From positions 37,794,283 to 37,858,282 of the forward strand of contig OU612066.1 of the NCBI GenBank assembly GCA_914767715.1: a DNA stretch of 64,000 nt. The letters are read 5' to 3'. The notes under the pieces were generated by a model. The model was not told the origin of the DNA, did not search any database, and saw nothing but the letters and a program-made list of their open reading frames with translations. This stretch comes from Membranipora membranacea (lineage: Eukaryota > Bryozoa > Gymnolaemata > Cheilostomatida > Membraniporidae). Each line of letters opens with the position of its first letter. Within the stretch, counting starts at the first letter, position 1. Positions 24,531-37,331 of this stretch are shown in pieces. The position numbers and the translations under genes were made by a program.

Positions 24531-27500
24531 AGATTATTCACATTCATGACTTTGCTTTTTTTGGTCACAACCAAGCCACTGAAGCTTACTGATTTTCATT
24601 GATGTATTATGGAGATATATGGGTAAAGTAAGCTGTTTTTTAATTTTAATTAATTTCAAGCTTTCATGGCATAAATCAGACAAAAAAAATATAAATAGCA
24701 CGCCCTCATCTGATTTTACTACACGTAGGGTAGAACACAGGACTGTGATTCAGCCGTTTTTTCTATTTTTTTCAAATCACTTTTTGATAAAGTGATATGA
24801 GGCACTGGATTGGGTTTTGTATACACATGCGTTTATCATAAACACAAAACTGAAGTTTTGTGGATAATCTGGTAGCTTGTGCCGACTGTTGTCATTTTAT
24901 CAGGAACTTCTATTAAAAAATTATGTTGTTGCCAACGAGACTCTACGAGACTCCTGCGGCATCAATTACCTGAATGTGAAAGGTACGCCATTTCACCATT
25001 CCCATAAAAAGACAAGTTGAAAGTGTTTATTAGCAAGCGGCGCTATTTACTACTTCAGCTATTAACATTCCTTGTCTACCATCCTCTATTACAATTCCTC
25101 TACTACCACCATATCAAACTCAGATTATTGTATTGAGGTCGTAAGATGAGTTACGCATGATGATTTGCAAAATTGCATATTCATTGTAGAACTTTCCCTA
25201 GAGAGTGAATGTGAGCTAGAGTAAAGATAAGCTAGTTTGTGGATGACTCAATATTGTTTTGCACTAGTTTTTGGCTAGCCAAGGTAATATAAAGTAAAGA
25301 GGGTGTGTAAATTTAAGCTAGCTTCAGATTTAGCTATTTCAAACTTGTGCAAAATGGCAGACTTTTCTCCTACGAATTTGTTTTCGGGCAGTTTGCTTAC
25401 ATTTGAGAGAAGGAATACACAGCTGTGTTGTATCTGGTAGACCTGCTATTATTTGGATGTCAGGGTAAAGCTTGTTGAATGATGTGATCAGGTCGGGTAC
25501 TTGTAGCAGATCTTCCTTGGAGTAGTGTACAAAGTTGAACACTGCAGTTAGTAATGTATGGAATTCAGGAGCATAACTGCATGGCTGTGTCTTAAATTCA
25601 TCTGAAATATAATATAAATGTCATATCATGTTTCATGAATAGAAGTGGTTTGTTATTACATCTCTGGATGTAGATGTTTAATCATATATCATCTGTCATA
25701 CAATCTATGAATATCATACATATATGGAACGATTTTCCCTCTCCGTTTGCTGCGCATAATCTCTCTGCTCCAAATTGAGGCCTGCAAAAGTCAACCATAT
25801 CCCTACCACCTCACTGCCACCAAATACTAACATACCTCATTAGAATGGGTCTTGAGTCATGTCTTTTACATGCTACTCAGTGTATATTGTGTATTTTTGG
25901 ATATTAGATTATGAGCCTGATTTTATCCTAGGAGACTAAATTGATACCATGATCAGATGTTCTTATAGCGTCACACAGCTCTACAACATCACATGATATA
26001 TGATAATTGTTTTCAATTCTTTACTGTATAACATTCCCCTGCACCGCAACTAAGGTGCGTAATCAAGCAATGATATGCTACAAACAGTCATGCCATACTA
26101 TTAAAATTGATGATAAATATTGCCGACCTAACTCAAACCTAAAGTTTATTGGCGATATAGAAGGATTTTATGTTTTTCTTACCATGAGAATATTCCTCTT
26201 GGCACATATCAGAGTTTCTGAATTTGTTCAGTTCTGTTTTATCTCTCTCAAGTGTTGATAAATAATCACTGTTACCGAGAACGTTCAACATAATGTCTAT
26301 CTGTAATTGTATATAATCAAACAATAGAATATTCTGGTCATACAAAAGAGATAATCAAGTCGCGGAGATCGCCTTACTAACACATATGGTACCTGTCTGA
26401 GCCCCCCAGAATCTTGCTCCTCCCGCCCATTAAGCTTCATCACCCTAATATCAAAAAGCGTAAGGGTAAGCACCCACTATGTTTGGAGAGTCCTAGCTGA
26501 AAATTTGCAAAATAGGCATATCCATAAAATTTCAGGAACAGCCTAGAGGAGTTAACGTTAGCTAGAGTATGCATGCCCAACCTTTCTGCACTGTCCACTT
26601 TTTTTGGGAAGCATACCAACTAGCCACACCACTTTAGATGGAAACTTTCGTGATTCAGATTGTGGCGTATTCCCATTTACTGCAATAGAGCAACAACAAA
26701 AATATGACTTTTTCATGTGTGATAACTGGTAGTTCGGATGTGACAGAATTCTGAACACAACGTACTCCTTGTGGAATTACCTTTTTTTTTTTTAAATCTT
26801 AAATAAGATGAGATATAGACTATTGTGTTTCAACTTTTTTTCTATGTTAAGGTTCGACCAAAACGGCATGGGCATGGCTGAGCTATAGTATAATTTATCT
26901 AAGGTTTGGTGGTGAATTATTGTTAGCTAGCAAGCTGGATCTGGAGATAATGAGTGTGAGTAAGCTTTAAAGTTAGCTATTGTATGGATTTTATAGTTAT
27001 TTGTTATATTACATGTGCGATATAAAATAATCCTTCCAAGCAGGAAGGTAATGTAAAAGTAGATTTTTTAATTTATTCTCATCAGTTGCTCTCTCTATAC
27101 CGAGTTGTCTGATCTCAACCAAAGTTTTCAGACAACACCAGCCAAGGTCCATGATTTGAAACTGCATGACTACTACTGAAACCAGTATGCGGTGGTTTAA
27201 TTCTCCAAAACAAACACTACTTGTAGTGCAAGGCATTATAGACTGCAGGTTGTAAATAGTGAAAGACAGATAAGAGTGCTGCATAAGAACTCAGGCTACA
27301 TCCGGGAATGCGCAGGAAAGAGGCATTAATAATCACGCTGGCTTAGGGAGGAGAAGAGAATGAGAGAAGACAAAGAAGTTGTACCATTACTGGACACCTC
27401 AGCATATCTCATGTAGGTTGAATACACTACACTACTCACCTTATTGACGGCTTGCTGCAGAATACCTTGTGATCTGCCATCTGTAGAATATCGAGATGCT

Positions 27501-27761
27501 TTAGATATTTGCTCAGCCAACAAATTGAGTCCATTCCTGAGACATTTTTGAATTGTAGATGTTTGAGACAAAGATCGATTGTAGAAAAACACTTACCCCA
27601 CTGAAGTCATGAGTTTTGGTGGTCCATAAACATTGTGAGCAAATTTGAGAGCTTCTGAGCGGTAAATGGTCACACCATACTTTTCAGAACATATAACAAT
27701 CTAAGTTGGGGTTCAAATTGTTTTTATTTAAGAAGCAAATCAAAGTTTAAATATCACGGAC

Positions 27762-27845
27762 CTCTCCGAGCAGATAATTTTTGGTGACAAATGATCCTTG
27801 GGAATGACGACAGACAAGACACTGTTTTATAGATGAGATGAGATT
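27762..27845 (-). pseudogene. LicD/FKRP-like exon 5 remnant, copy C
   Basis: The minus-strand translation CLVCRHSQGSFVTKNYLLGE followed by a GTCCGT donor aligns with exon 5 of copies A and B (CLICHHIHGPFVTKTELFSE). It lies upstream of copy B exon 1, so it is the tail of a third, more diverged tandem copy. No other exon of it is seen in the window. Confidence 0.6.
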
Positions 27846-27967
27846 GATTTCCCATTCAAATATCACTTGGTGACACTGACACTGTGGAGTGTAATAAACT
27901 TAACTAGAAACGCCGCGATCATAGATTCCACAAACTTCAGGGGTGTATATGAAGAGCTGATATGTAA

Positions 27968-28106
27968 ATAAAATCTGGCTTCACCGGGATTCGAACTCGG
28001 GCCTCTTGCGCAACAAACATGTTATAATTGTGGTATATTTATAAATATAAATTATATAAAAATAAGATTCGAGCACACTAACCACTCTGCCACGCTTGCC
28101 CGCTGA
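27968..28106 (-). repeat. tRNA-like repeat with AT-rich insert between A and B boxes
   Basis: The minus strand reads GCGTGGCAGAGTGGTTAG (A box), then an AT-rich stretch of about 55 bases containing CCACAATTATAACATG, then GAGTTCGAATCCC (good B box) and GGTGAAGCC. The insert sits where an anticodon-loop intron would. The same AT-rich module recurs at 23936, 24269 and 24497. A functional tRNA is unlikely because the acceptor stem does not pair well. Confidence 0.55.
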
Positions 28107-28564
28107 AGCTTACATCTTTAAATTGGATATGAATGGGCTGTTGTCCACAAAACTTTATTTTTAATTGAGTTCAAGCTTTCATGGCACAAAGAAGTGTAAA
28201 AATATAGTTAGCACATCCTCATCTGGTTTTACTACACATATATGGTTGAAGACAGGACTGTGATTCAGCCCTTTCTCCTATTTTTTTCCAAAACACCTTT
28301 TGAAAAAGTGATATGAGGCACTGGATATGGGTTCCTTTTATTTTATATACACAAACACAAACACAAACACATATACATATACACAAAACTGAAGTTTCGT
28401 GGAAGATTGTTAACTGGCTTTAAAATACGACATACCAAAAGTTATCAATGAATTAGGTATGTGTGTTCACGTTTTGTTGGTCTAAAAAAGGATTCTAGAA
28501 AGTGATTCTATTAAAAAGTGGATGAGATGGATAGCTAAATTTCATCATCTTATTTCATAGCAGC

Positions 28565-29438
28565 GGATATGGCTTTTTTACGTTAACGATTTGAAAGTAA
28601 ATGATTTTAATGTAGTTAAGTATGCTGACGACACTACTTTTTATAAGGCTTTTGATAAGGCAGGAGGTTCTGTAGCACCTGCAGTTTTAGCAACCCACCA
28701 ATGGGCATCTGAGAATGAGATGATTTTAAATACTGATAAGACAATTTTTATGAATGTCTTAATCATTTATAGATACCACTATGATGAGGCGATTGTTTGA
28801 GATGAGAACGTGAGCATTTTGCCTTCAAATTCTATCAAGTTTTTAGGCGTTACCATTGACAATCATATGACTTTTAGTTCACATGTAGATAAGATTGTAT
28901 CTAGATGTAATTCCAGGCTTTATCTATTACGGGAACTAAAGATTTTAGGTGTAAACACCGAAGGGCTCAAAAAGTTTTATACTGCTAATATCAGATCAAT
29001 TATCACTTACGCCTCACCATCTTGGTTTTTCCTTTTATCTGAAGGCGATAAGAACAAGCTCGAAAAGATTCTCGTTTTATTTTGCCGGATCTTAGCTATG
29101 ATGATAGATTAGCTATTTTAGAGCTACCTTCTGTATATGATTTTATGTTTACTCTTGGAGAACGATACTTTAACAAAATAGCCTCTGATCCACATCATCC
29201 ACTTTTTAGTAGAGTACACTTTAATACATGCAGTAGAATATCCTCTCGTCGAAACACTATTTTTAGGCCTGTTGTATGCCGAACACAAAAACGTGCCAAA
29301 TCTTTTTTCCCATTTTTTATGTCTCATCTGAACAAGTGATAATTTTGCCTGGTAGACTTTTTTTATTCTTTACACTGTTAACATTCGTTTTTATCATACA
29401 ATGATACTGATTGTAAAATAAACTGAAACTGAAACTAT
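28565..29438 (+). pseudogene. LINE 3' fragment, reverse transcriptase C-terminal part
   Basis: This non-LTR reverse transcriptase remnant begins just before the catalytic YADD (VVKYADDTTFYKAF at about 28612) and continues with IKFLGVTIDNHMTFSSHVD, SRLYLLRELK and YASPSWFF, typical of CR1/jockey-type C-terminal parts. There is an in-frame TGA at 28798-28800 and a frameshift near 29085. The 3' end is ACTGAAACTGAAAC after AATAAA near 29419, a simple-repeat tail. It is 5'-truncated, as usual for target-primed insertion. Confidence 0.75.
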
Positions 29439-29444
29439 TCATCA

Positions 29445-32415
29445 CTTCGGTTGTGACTGTCCTGCTGACCACTTCTGAGCATTTAAAAGGGCTGCTGATT
29501 TTGTGTCAGTTCCAGGCGTAAAAATAAAAAGTAATGTTAGCAGCTTATTTGACACATATAAAACCTTCTACTACTAATTAATTTACATAGACCAACCATC
29601 ACACCGCTTGCCGTATCGCAAGTCTACACTAAGAATTCTAACTGACATGTTCGAGTTGCATCCCCATAAAAGCAGTTGGCATGTAATTTTAAACGATGGC
29701 AACTGGATAATAGATGAGTCACTAAAATCTATTAAGCTATGCTATTGATTGGAATTATACTGAAAAGTTATAGAGATAATAGATGATAGTTTTTTAGTGT
29801 GTGAGTTCGCTCTAGCCAAACTTTCCATTCATTAGTAGACTTGGACGTGAAATTTTAAAGAATTTTAAGGATTTTAGTATTGGTAACCTGCACCTTGCAT
29901 TATTCAAACCTGCTTGAAAGAATGCCCTGAGAATTTAGTTCGGGAACATTTGTGTTATTGGAGACAAAATTGGAGACGGTCATAACATCTGTCTTTGATG
30001 AACTGAGTACAAATTTATTGCAATTATACCAATCAGAAGCTACTAAGGCTAATGAATGTTACATACTTACTTTCTGACTAGGCAGGCGCAGTGCTGCTAT
30101 CATCAAATCTAAATATAGAGGGATGGATAGTAGAGAACTAGAGATACAAAGAAGTTCTATTGATCCTCACACAGGTAGTCTGAGCCCCCCAGACTTTGCC
30201 CCCTGTCCGACGGCCCCCCGGAGGGGAAAAAGTCTGAGAACAATGCAGGATTTTGCTGGAGTTGTCCGGTATTGAGTGTTATAAGTTAATCAAGGGGAGC
30301 ACTAAAACTGCAATATCTATTGAATTCTATTCATGCCACCTACTATATTGCTCCAGGTATGAGAGTATTCCAGTCAGACTCTGGGGAAAGTAGCCTCATG
30401 TTTGGGAAATACCCATGAGCAGAGATATTCACTGCCAAGTAGTGAAGAAAATGTCAGCCAGAATTTCTTTCATTTTGAATAAGGGCGGTCATTCATGACA
30501 TTGACAAAAGGTCATACAATGTGTATTATTGGACCCTAGGCTATATGAAGTAAGATTAATGTAGAATTAATGAGAGGAAAAATCCAAGCAAATCCTGCAC
30601 AGTGCGTAGACTTTCACACAGGATATCCTTATTAAATAGCCAGCTATAGTCCGATACCATCATAATAATGACCTGTCACCAGACTGTATGATACATATTA
30701 AACAGTCATAAATCTCCTTTTATTTGGCAAAACACAGAATATCACCAGGAAAAGTCAATGAGATATTCATTCTACATCCGATAGTGTTGTTGTTATAGAT
30801 TCAACAATATTCAAGCGCTTAAACTTTGTCGGAATAGCTGGTAGTAGCATTTAAATATCAGCCACTTTCCCTCACACAGGATGCGCTAAGCTAAACAAAA
30901 CTAAGCTACAAAACCATTTATATGGGAATGAGACCTGCAATGGGAGGTTTTGGTGCACAAATTTTCCCTGTATGCTTAGATGTATGGCCGAATTTGAATT
31001 GGTCGCCTCTATATTATCACGAGAAAATTGTCTAACAATTTGTGATGGCATGGCAGATGTGGACATGCTGGCTGATTTATCTAGTGTACCAATGTACCTT
31101 GAATATCCTACAATAAGGATGTTTTCTTAGCTAGTTCTTAATTGGTATAGATGTGGGTTATTTTCATCAACATTGGAGGTGTCATTGTCAACTGTATTTC
31201 AACTGTATAAGTCCAGTCATAGTTCGTCGGTTACAATTTGATCATCACTCTATTATCTATAAAGCTTGGCTTCAAGGCAGCACTCTAACTAAGCTATGAT
31301 TATTGTTCATACTATAAATTGGCAAGAAGTAACGTAACAGCAGTTACAGAATAAACAATAATTGAAAAATCCACCAGGATTTGAAACCCAAAGTATCATT
31401 ATACGCTATGCACATTGTGCAGTGTGTTAATTAGAGATCAACAAGCATGTCGGATCTTGCGCTGTAAATGACCTCTCCTAACCTGACCCTAAAATGACAT
31501 TTTCAAATGCAGCAATCCTAGGAACTTTTCAGCATGTTGGTAAAGTACATCAGCATCACTATTACTTATTGTCCTTTACCTATCAGCTGTCCATAAGCCT
31601 GCTCAGAACCATTTTCTCTTGTATGACAAGTATTTTATTCGAGCTCAATCTCAATTTTACAAATATTTGGAGTTTGTCTCCTATATTATTGGGTGATTAC
31701 TACCACATTCTTACTACCACATTCTTACTACCACATTCTTAGTATAAGTTCTTAAACGGTGGTGGGGAAAGTGGTTGATTATAGTGGTTGATAATAGATT
31801 GCCTCTACCAGCTATCCCGAGATAGTTTGAGGGCTCAACTATATCCGCCAGTGCTGTTGCCACGTATTGGTGATAAGGAGAAATTATATACTCATGTCAC
31901 TCATGATAGCCTTATATAATAGCCACTATAAAACCCTGATCATGGCATGGCAGAGTTATGAAAATTGACAAAACATGTTTTTGCCAGGAAATGTTAATTT
32001 TCCTCTTCGTTGTCCATTGATTGATAGATGATAACACAGTTTTGTGATGCACCATCACAATTCAATTTGATTTGAGTTAATAAGGTTTATTTTATCAAGT
32101 CTCCTTAGCCGCTGATTGCTGCATCACACAAGTTAAGAAGAAGACTTTGTTGTGTCCAGACCAGAGAGATGACAGTAACCAAAAACCCATCCCGGTAATT
32201 GTACCTGTTGCAGACCTGGCAGAAACTGATGTTAGTGCCCCCTTGATAAAAAATAAGATAAAGATTTCGAACTAAGATGATCTCTCATCAAACTGTGGAG
32301 GCAGGTGCTGAGGAATCAATACTTACAGCCTAGAAATTTTGGATGCAGAGAACTTTCATCAGGATAGGCCAAGTATTAAATGGAAGGTAGATCGAGTTCA
32401 AACGCTGAAGTGTGT
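29445..32415. other. Gene-free stretch with minor repeats
   Basis: I see no exon chain, RNA gene or transposon ORF. It contains the C-rich motif at 30176 and three tandem copies of TTACTACCACATTC at about 31697-31741. Confidence 0.5.
30176..30239. repeat. C-rich inverted-repeat motif, one of four copies
   Basis: AGTCTGAGCCCCCCAGACT begins here; CAGACTTTGCCCC faces GGGGAAAAAGTCTG across a C-rich loop. Related starts with TCTGAGCCCCC(C)AGA occur at 15808-15825, 16120-16176 and 26394-26430. It resembles the other micro-elements with C/G-rich loops. Confidence 0.5.
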
Positions 32416-32899
32416 GCTCATAACTTTAGATAACTTTAGATTTAGATTTATTAGGTATTTTTGTCAAAGACAAAATACAATTATTCATGGAATGCTCTGT
32501 TGTTTAAAACTGTTATACTAGTTGGTACTAAACTCTGCAAAAATCTGCTCGTACGTATCTTAGGCATTGTGTAATTACTCCTTGGACAACTATAACAATG
32601 ATTTAAAATGTGATCATTGAACTCAATAAAATCGGTGGCTAGTTTATAAATGCGTTGGGCCACAAAATTGTCCATGTTAATAGCAAATCTGTTCCGATTA
32701 AAACACTATAAAAGGATGCATCAGTTTTAAAATCTAAAAGCCCTATGATTGCCATGTCATCAGCATATTTTAAAATCTTGATACTCTCATGCTATGTTTG
32801 AATAAAATCGGTGTATATAGAAAATAAAATTAGTGAAAGCACACAACCCTGAGGGCATCCAATATCACAGTTTAAAGTGCCTCGACCGGTATATAAGGG

Positions 32900-33530
32900 C
32901 CAGTCAATGTGAAGCGATCACCCAGCCATATCAAATTCAAATGGGGTTAGCAGCGTTCAAATTCCTCCTGCTTTTTCGGAATTAAGAGGAGAAGCAGTGA
33001 ATTATTTTTAATGGGAATCAGACAAGCTGATGCGGAATTGTGTGATACACATGCCCAATAAATTTTCATTCCAATAATGGCATTGGAAAGTGGTGAAAAT
33101 ATGACTGATGTCATACGAAATTGCCCAGTTCCGATGATTTCAAATCATCCGCTTCAAAATATACGAGCTCTTATTGGTCAATTTTGACGTTATGATTTAT
33201 GGTTTTAGAGGTTGCCTAGATACCGTTGTCAAGATTGAAATTGACCGTTGTAATTAAACTGTAAAATCCCATGTGTGATGAGCCAACACAACAATAGCTA
33301 TATCATAGCTTCTATTCAACTTTATTTATGGGTGTCTGCAATCACAATTTCTTATATAACACACTTGACCACTTGAGAATGCAACGTGGACTGGCTGTTA
33401 GAGGCGGAGACCAAGGCCATTCTCCGCCTCTAATTACATTGATCAGCCAATGGTCTTGCCTGTCACTTCACATGATTAATCCCCGTGCACCCCCTTCGAT
33501 TCCTACCTCTTTAAAGGGGTGGATTGAGAG
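32900..33530. repeat. Unclassified insertion inside the LINE
   Basis: This sequence separates reverse transcriptase motif A from the PQG motif of the surrounding LINE and is not part of the protein. It contains one small hairpin (AGAGGCGGAGA / TTCTCCGCCTCT at about 33399-33430). I could not define terminal repeats or a target duplication. Confidence 0.45.
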
Positions 33531-34757
33531 TTACCCAAGCGTACAAATCAAAGATTAATGTTGGAACTCCTAACTTGTCAAGTTTATCTAGCAAAATAGA
33601 TGGCACTATCGTATTAAAAGCTGATGAAAAATCTATAAAAGTATACGGGCATATTTACATGGCTTTTCTTGGTGATGACGAACAAAATAATCTAGTGATA
33701 AACAAGCATCTTTGGTGCTCCTGTTTTCTCGATATGCAAACTGATGTTCATAAAAAACTGATAAAAGATAAAAGTCTTTCTTTCATAATATGTTCGAGGC
33801 ATTTCATGGCCACAGAGGTGAGGGCAATGGGTCTAAAATCATTATCCTCTTTGGCACTTGGAAACTTTGGCACAGGTACAATAGATGACAGCTTCCAGAT
33901 TCTTGGCAGAACACCCTTAATCATACAAAAGTTAAAAAGATCACAGAATACTGGAGCAAGTTCATACGCACACGACTTTAAAATCTTAGTACTGAGATTG
34001 TCTGGACCCGAGGACTTGCCTACTTTGCATCTTAGGAACTGCTTCCTGACCTCGTCTACTGTGATGGTAGGAGGTTCATCTGAGTTAGGTGAAGGTGAAG
34101 CATTCTCAGCAGCAGATTGTGGGACATCGTCAGTATCACCATCACATGGAGTATAGGAGTTGAAGCGGGTGTAAAAGGTGTTCAGGGAGCTCGCGAGAGT
34201 TGTCTGCTCCTGTTTAGTCATCAGTGTGTGGTTGCTATCTTTTGGTTTTGCCAGACCAGACATGCTTTTTATTCCATGCCAAGCTTTCTTGATGTTGCTA
34301 GACATATTTGATAGCATCTTGTCTTTATATTTAGCTTTGGCCTTAGCTATTTTCTGATTGATCAGCTTCTGGATCTGCTTGGCTTTGTAGCGATTCTTTG
34401 ACTTCAAAGCTTGGCTTTTGTCATTAAATAAGAGTTTCAGCTCTGATGTTACCCATGGCTGATGGTTGTTCTTGGTGTAATATTCCTTACAGGTTGAGTT
34501 CGAGGAAAGGGTAAAGTTGATGTAATCAGTCACTGCCTCGACTGTATGATCAATGTCATCTGTTATGAACATTGACCAGTTGGTGGTGTCGAAGGCAGCT
34601 TTACATCTCTCGATGGCTGTATCATCTACAATCTGCTTCTTGGCTTTCACATTCTTAGTCAATTTGTGTCTCGTCTGATAGATTGGAACGAGTTGAACTG
34701 CATTGTGATCTGATGAGCCAAGTGGGGGGAATTTGTAGGACTTATAAATGTTGGTAT

Positions 34758-34785
34758 AGTTAGTTAGTTAGTTAGTTAGTTAGTA
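34758..34785. repeat. (TTAG)n microsatellite
   Basis: About six GTTA/TTAG tetramers in a row within the LINE remnant, between its endonuclease and reverse transcriptase parts. Confidence 0.85.
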
Positions 34786-35679
34786 TGTTAGTATAGCGCA
34801 GATCGAGCACACTGTTTTCCCTTGTGGTTACTGTCACGTGTTGGTGCAAATGAGATGATAGCTTGGCTTTGTTAAAGTCTCCTGCTATTTTTATAGCGGA
34901 GTCAGGATGCTTAATTAGACAAGCGTCAACAAAGTCTTTGATTTGATCAGTAGCTATCTTCTTATCAGCATCAGGTGGTATGTACACATTGAACAGATTT
35001 ACTGCATTGATCTCGAGAGGGATCATTTACATATCTCATTGAACTATATTTAGCTAAAGGATGTCCGGATGGAGGCGTTCATCACAGGTTTGACTTGTTC
35101 TGGACAAAAGATGCGCTTGACATGTAGTTATAGTGAATTTTAGGGATTATGTGGAACAATATGTCATTTTTTTAGACGAAATCACTAATTTCATATGTCC
35201 ATATTTTCAACCAGTTATGACTATTCTTAACCTAAAGCCTGAATTAGTTTGTTTCCAGCTGTACAGAAATCAACAAGCATATGCATTTTCCTGGCTGACA
35301 GTAGTAGGGGCAGGGCAAAAAGCATTCATCAACTCGGTGTTCATTTCAAAGTAAAAATATCATTTAATAGAAATCACAACTTTGCCTGCTCAGGGACATA
35401 TGTAAATGATTAAATTGGTTACAAAGTTTAAAAGTCCAGGGTGAAGAAGGGCCTAGGGATTAGTTGGCAGCCCTCTTATTTTGCTTGGCTGCGTCAAGCT
35501 CTATAACTAGTTTAAAGAAACTTTTTGAGGAATTTTCAGCAACAGTATTTGATTACTAACTTTTCCGGCAATCTCAGTTTTAGAATGTAACTGGTATAAA
35601 GTTGGTTATTTTGAGCTTCCCTAAACACTCCAAGGTTGAATATCCTAAGGTTCATCTATCAGGGTACCATACTTGCAAT

Positions 35680-36010
35680 TTCTAACCGATAGATCATGAG
35701 CAAGTAAAACATCACTAAGCCTAAATTGACAAAGATCTCGGACTATCATTAATTGTCACTTGAAATAGGTCCTAGCACTGTACCTTGCAGTCCACCAACT
35801 AAAATATCTATACAACTTGAAAATGCATCATTGACCTTCACACACCGTTTCCTTTCACTTAAGCTGTTTCCTATATATTCAATTCCTAAAAATGTCAGCT
35901 GTAACCCAATAGCTGCACATTTAACTACTAAAATAGTAGGAGGAAGACGGTCAAAAAATTCTAAGCCTGTAAGCTGAGCATATTTTGAATCCGGGTCTTC
36001 ATAATATATA
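35680..36010 (-). pseudogene. Highly decayed LINE reverse transcriptase remnant
   Basis: The minus-strand translation retains SLSERKRCVKVNDAFSS followed by GGLQGTVLGPIS, recognisable as the region around the GxPQGxxLGP motif of non-LTR reverse transcriptases. Stops follow directly. It is a different element from the one at 32.4-35.0 kb because the same motif occurs in both. Confidence 0.5.
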
Positions 36011-36277
36011 AAATCATCTAAAAGTTTTAAAAATTGTATCAGCTATTCCTTCTTTACTTCAAAAGTGTCATGGTTTGGAGCTTTAACATCCTAAACATCC
36101 TAAACATCCTAACATAACACTCCTTTCAATTTATTGCTTGCTAAGCCAAGTCTTTGCATACTGCTGGGTTTGATACTTTAGGTATGAAATGAGCTGTCTT
36201 ATATAACTCAGGAAAATCACCAGACCAATTTAAAGCTGTTGCTGTAAATTTAGTTACATAAAAAATAGAATGAAAAC

Positions 36278-36333
36278 ATTATCGCTAAGTCATTATCGCT
36301 AAGTCATTATCGCTAAGTCATTATCGCTAAGTC
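36278..36333. repeat. 14-bp tandem repeat, four copies
   Basis: Four exact copies of CATTATCGCTAAGT. A shorter array, three copies of AAACATCCTA, lies at about 36087-36115. Confidence 0.9.
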
Positions 36334-37331
36334 ATTTCCATAGACTCATAATTACTATAATTATTAAGTCTATGATCATTTCCCGTTTCTATAACAAAAT
36401 ATTTAATTTATTGACATATCACAGACTAAAATAAATGCCCTGAAATTTGGTTGGCTTCAAATCCGTAAATATGCAAAAAATAGAAAGTGAAATCAAAGCA
36501 TTATTGCAAACTCATTTCCATAGAGTCATAACTATTCAATTAATTTTTTACATATTACAGACCAAAATAGACGTCCCGTAAATCGGTGTAATAAATGAAC
36601 ATGAACATGAAAAATGAACAAAAAAGAAGAAGAAAACTTACTTACCTCACCATAGATGACAAACACCGGCCATACTGATGGTCAATTATAACTAAAATGT
36701 CTGATATCACAGAGCGCCTTTAGCTGAAAGTGTCTAACCTCATCTTGTTCAGATCAGGCAAATCGGAGAAATATATGAAACACACTAGAGAAATAAATGT
36801 TAGCTAGAGTTTAGTTAAGCTAGTCTGGTAGTCATAATTAATTATTTAATAATTCCAACATAATCTGTATGTGCACAGCAAGTGCTGCCTCATTGACTTG
36901 ATCGTTAGGAATACTGGAATTAGGCATGCAAAGTTATTTTTTAGAGCAATTGTAGCCATCCTCTTTTGGATGTAGATCACTTGCCAGTAATTTCCCAAGC
37001 AGTCAGCAGAAAATGAATGTTCTCCCATAAATAAATTTCAACCGCAAACAATTGTGATTTACAATTACACGGCTTGCTTGTATAGCCAGCCGTATTAGCT
37101 GTGTCTTATCCTTCTTATTCATAATTTACAATCAGGGAGTTTATTTTATCTGTATAGTAGCTACCAGCTACTGATGATTTTTGATTACGTAGTGTTCAAG
37201 TAGCCAAAAGTGAAAGCGATTGGAGGTGAAACAGTTTGCCACATGCTTCATTTTCAGTACAAATTGATAATTTTGAGCTTTAGATTTTCATTTCCAGATA
37301 TTAATAGTTTATTCGAAGATTTAAAGGTTTG

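Larger units (their letters stand above)
20241..27551 (-). pseudogene. LicD/FKRP-like pseudogene, copy B
   Basis: Tandem duplicate of the gene at 11965-18037. Recognised exons: 20418-20241 (exon 10), 22096-21929 (8), 22453-22292 (7), 22737-22558 (6), 23193-23053 (5), 23503-23323 (4), 25601-25401 (3), 26300-26183 (2) and about 27551-27440 (1, truncated). Damage seen: exon 4 has TAG at 23482-23484 (Trp in copy A) and TAA at 23464-23466 (Gln in copy A); exon 3 has lost 28 bases relative to copy A, shifting the frame after GLPDT; exon 9 is absent, its place taken by unrelated sequence; and exon 1 has lost its TM-coding half. The nucleotidyltransferase motif survives as GILPWELDADF. Splice sites are otherwise preserved, so inactivation looks recent. 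Expression as a non-coding transcript is possible. Confidence 0.85.
32420..35030 (-). pseudogene. CR1-like LINE, ORF2 remnant
   Basis: Minus-strand non-LTR retrotransposon. In order: endonuclease fragment 35026-34772 with IAGDFN; linker and reverse transcriptase N-terminal part 34662-33748 (GKSSGPDNLSTKILK, FRPIALTSVAMKCLE); motif A LFIDFSSAFNT near 33620; the GCPQGCVL motif near 32860; KYADD near 32765; and the C-terminal RFLQSLVPTSI part near 32520. The 3' end has a TCTAAAGTTA simple repeat near 32425. About 600 bases of unrelated sequence (about 32900-33530) interrupt the catalytic domain, and frameshifts and stops are frequent, so it is dead. Confidence 0.8.

Noticed and set aside
33524-34156. 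210-codon plus-strand ORF
   Set aside because: Antisense shadow of the LINE reverse transcriptase on the minus strand, which has recognisable motifs.
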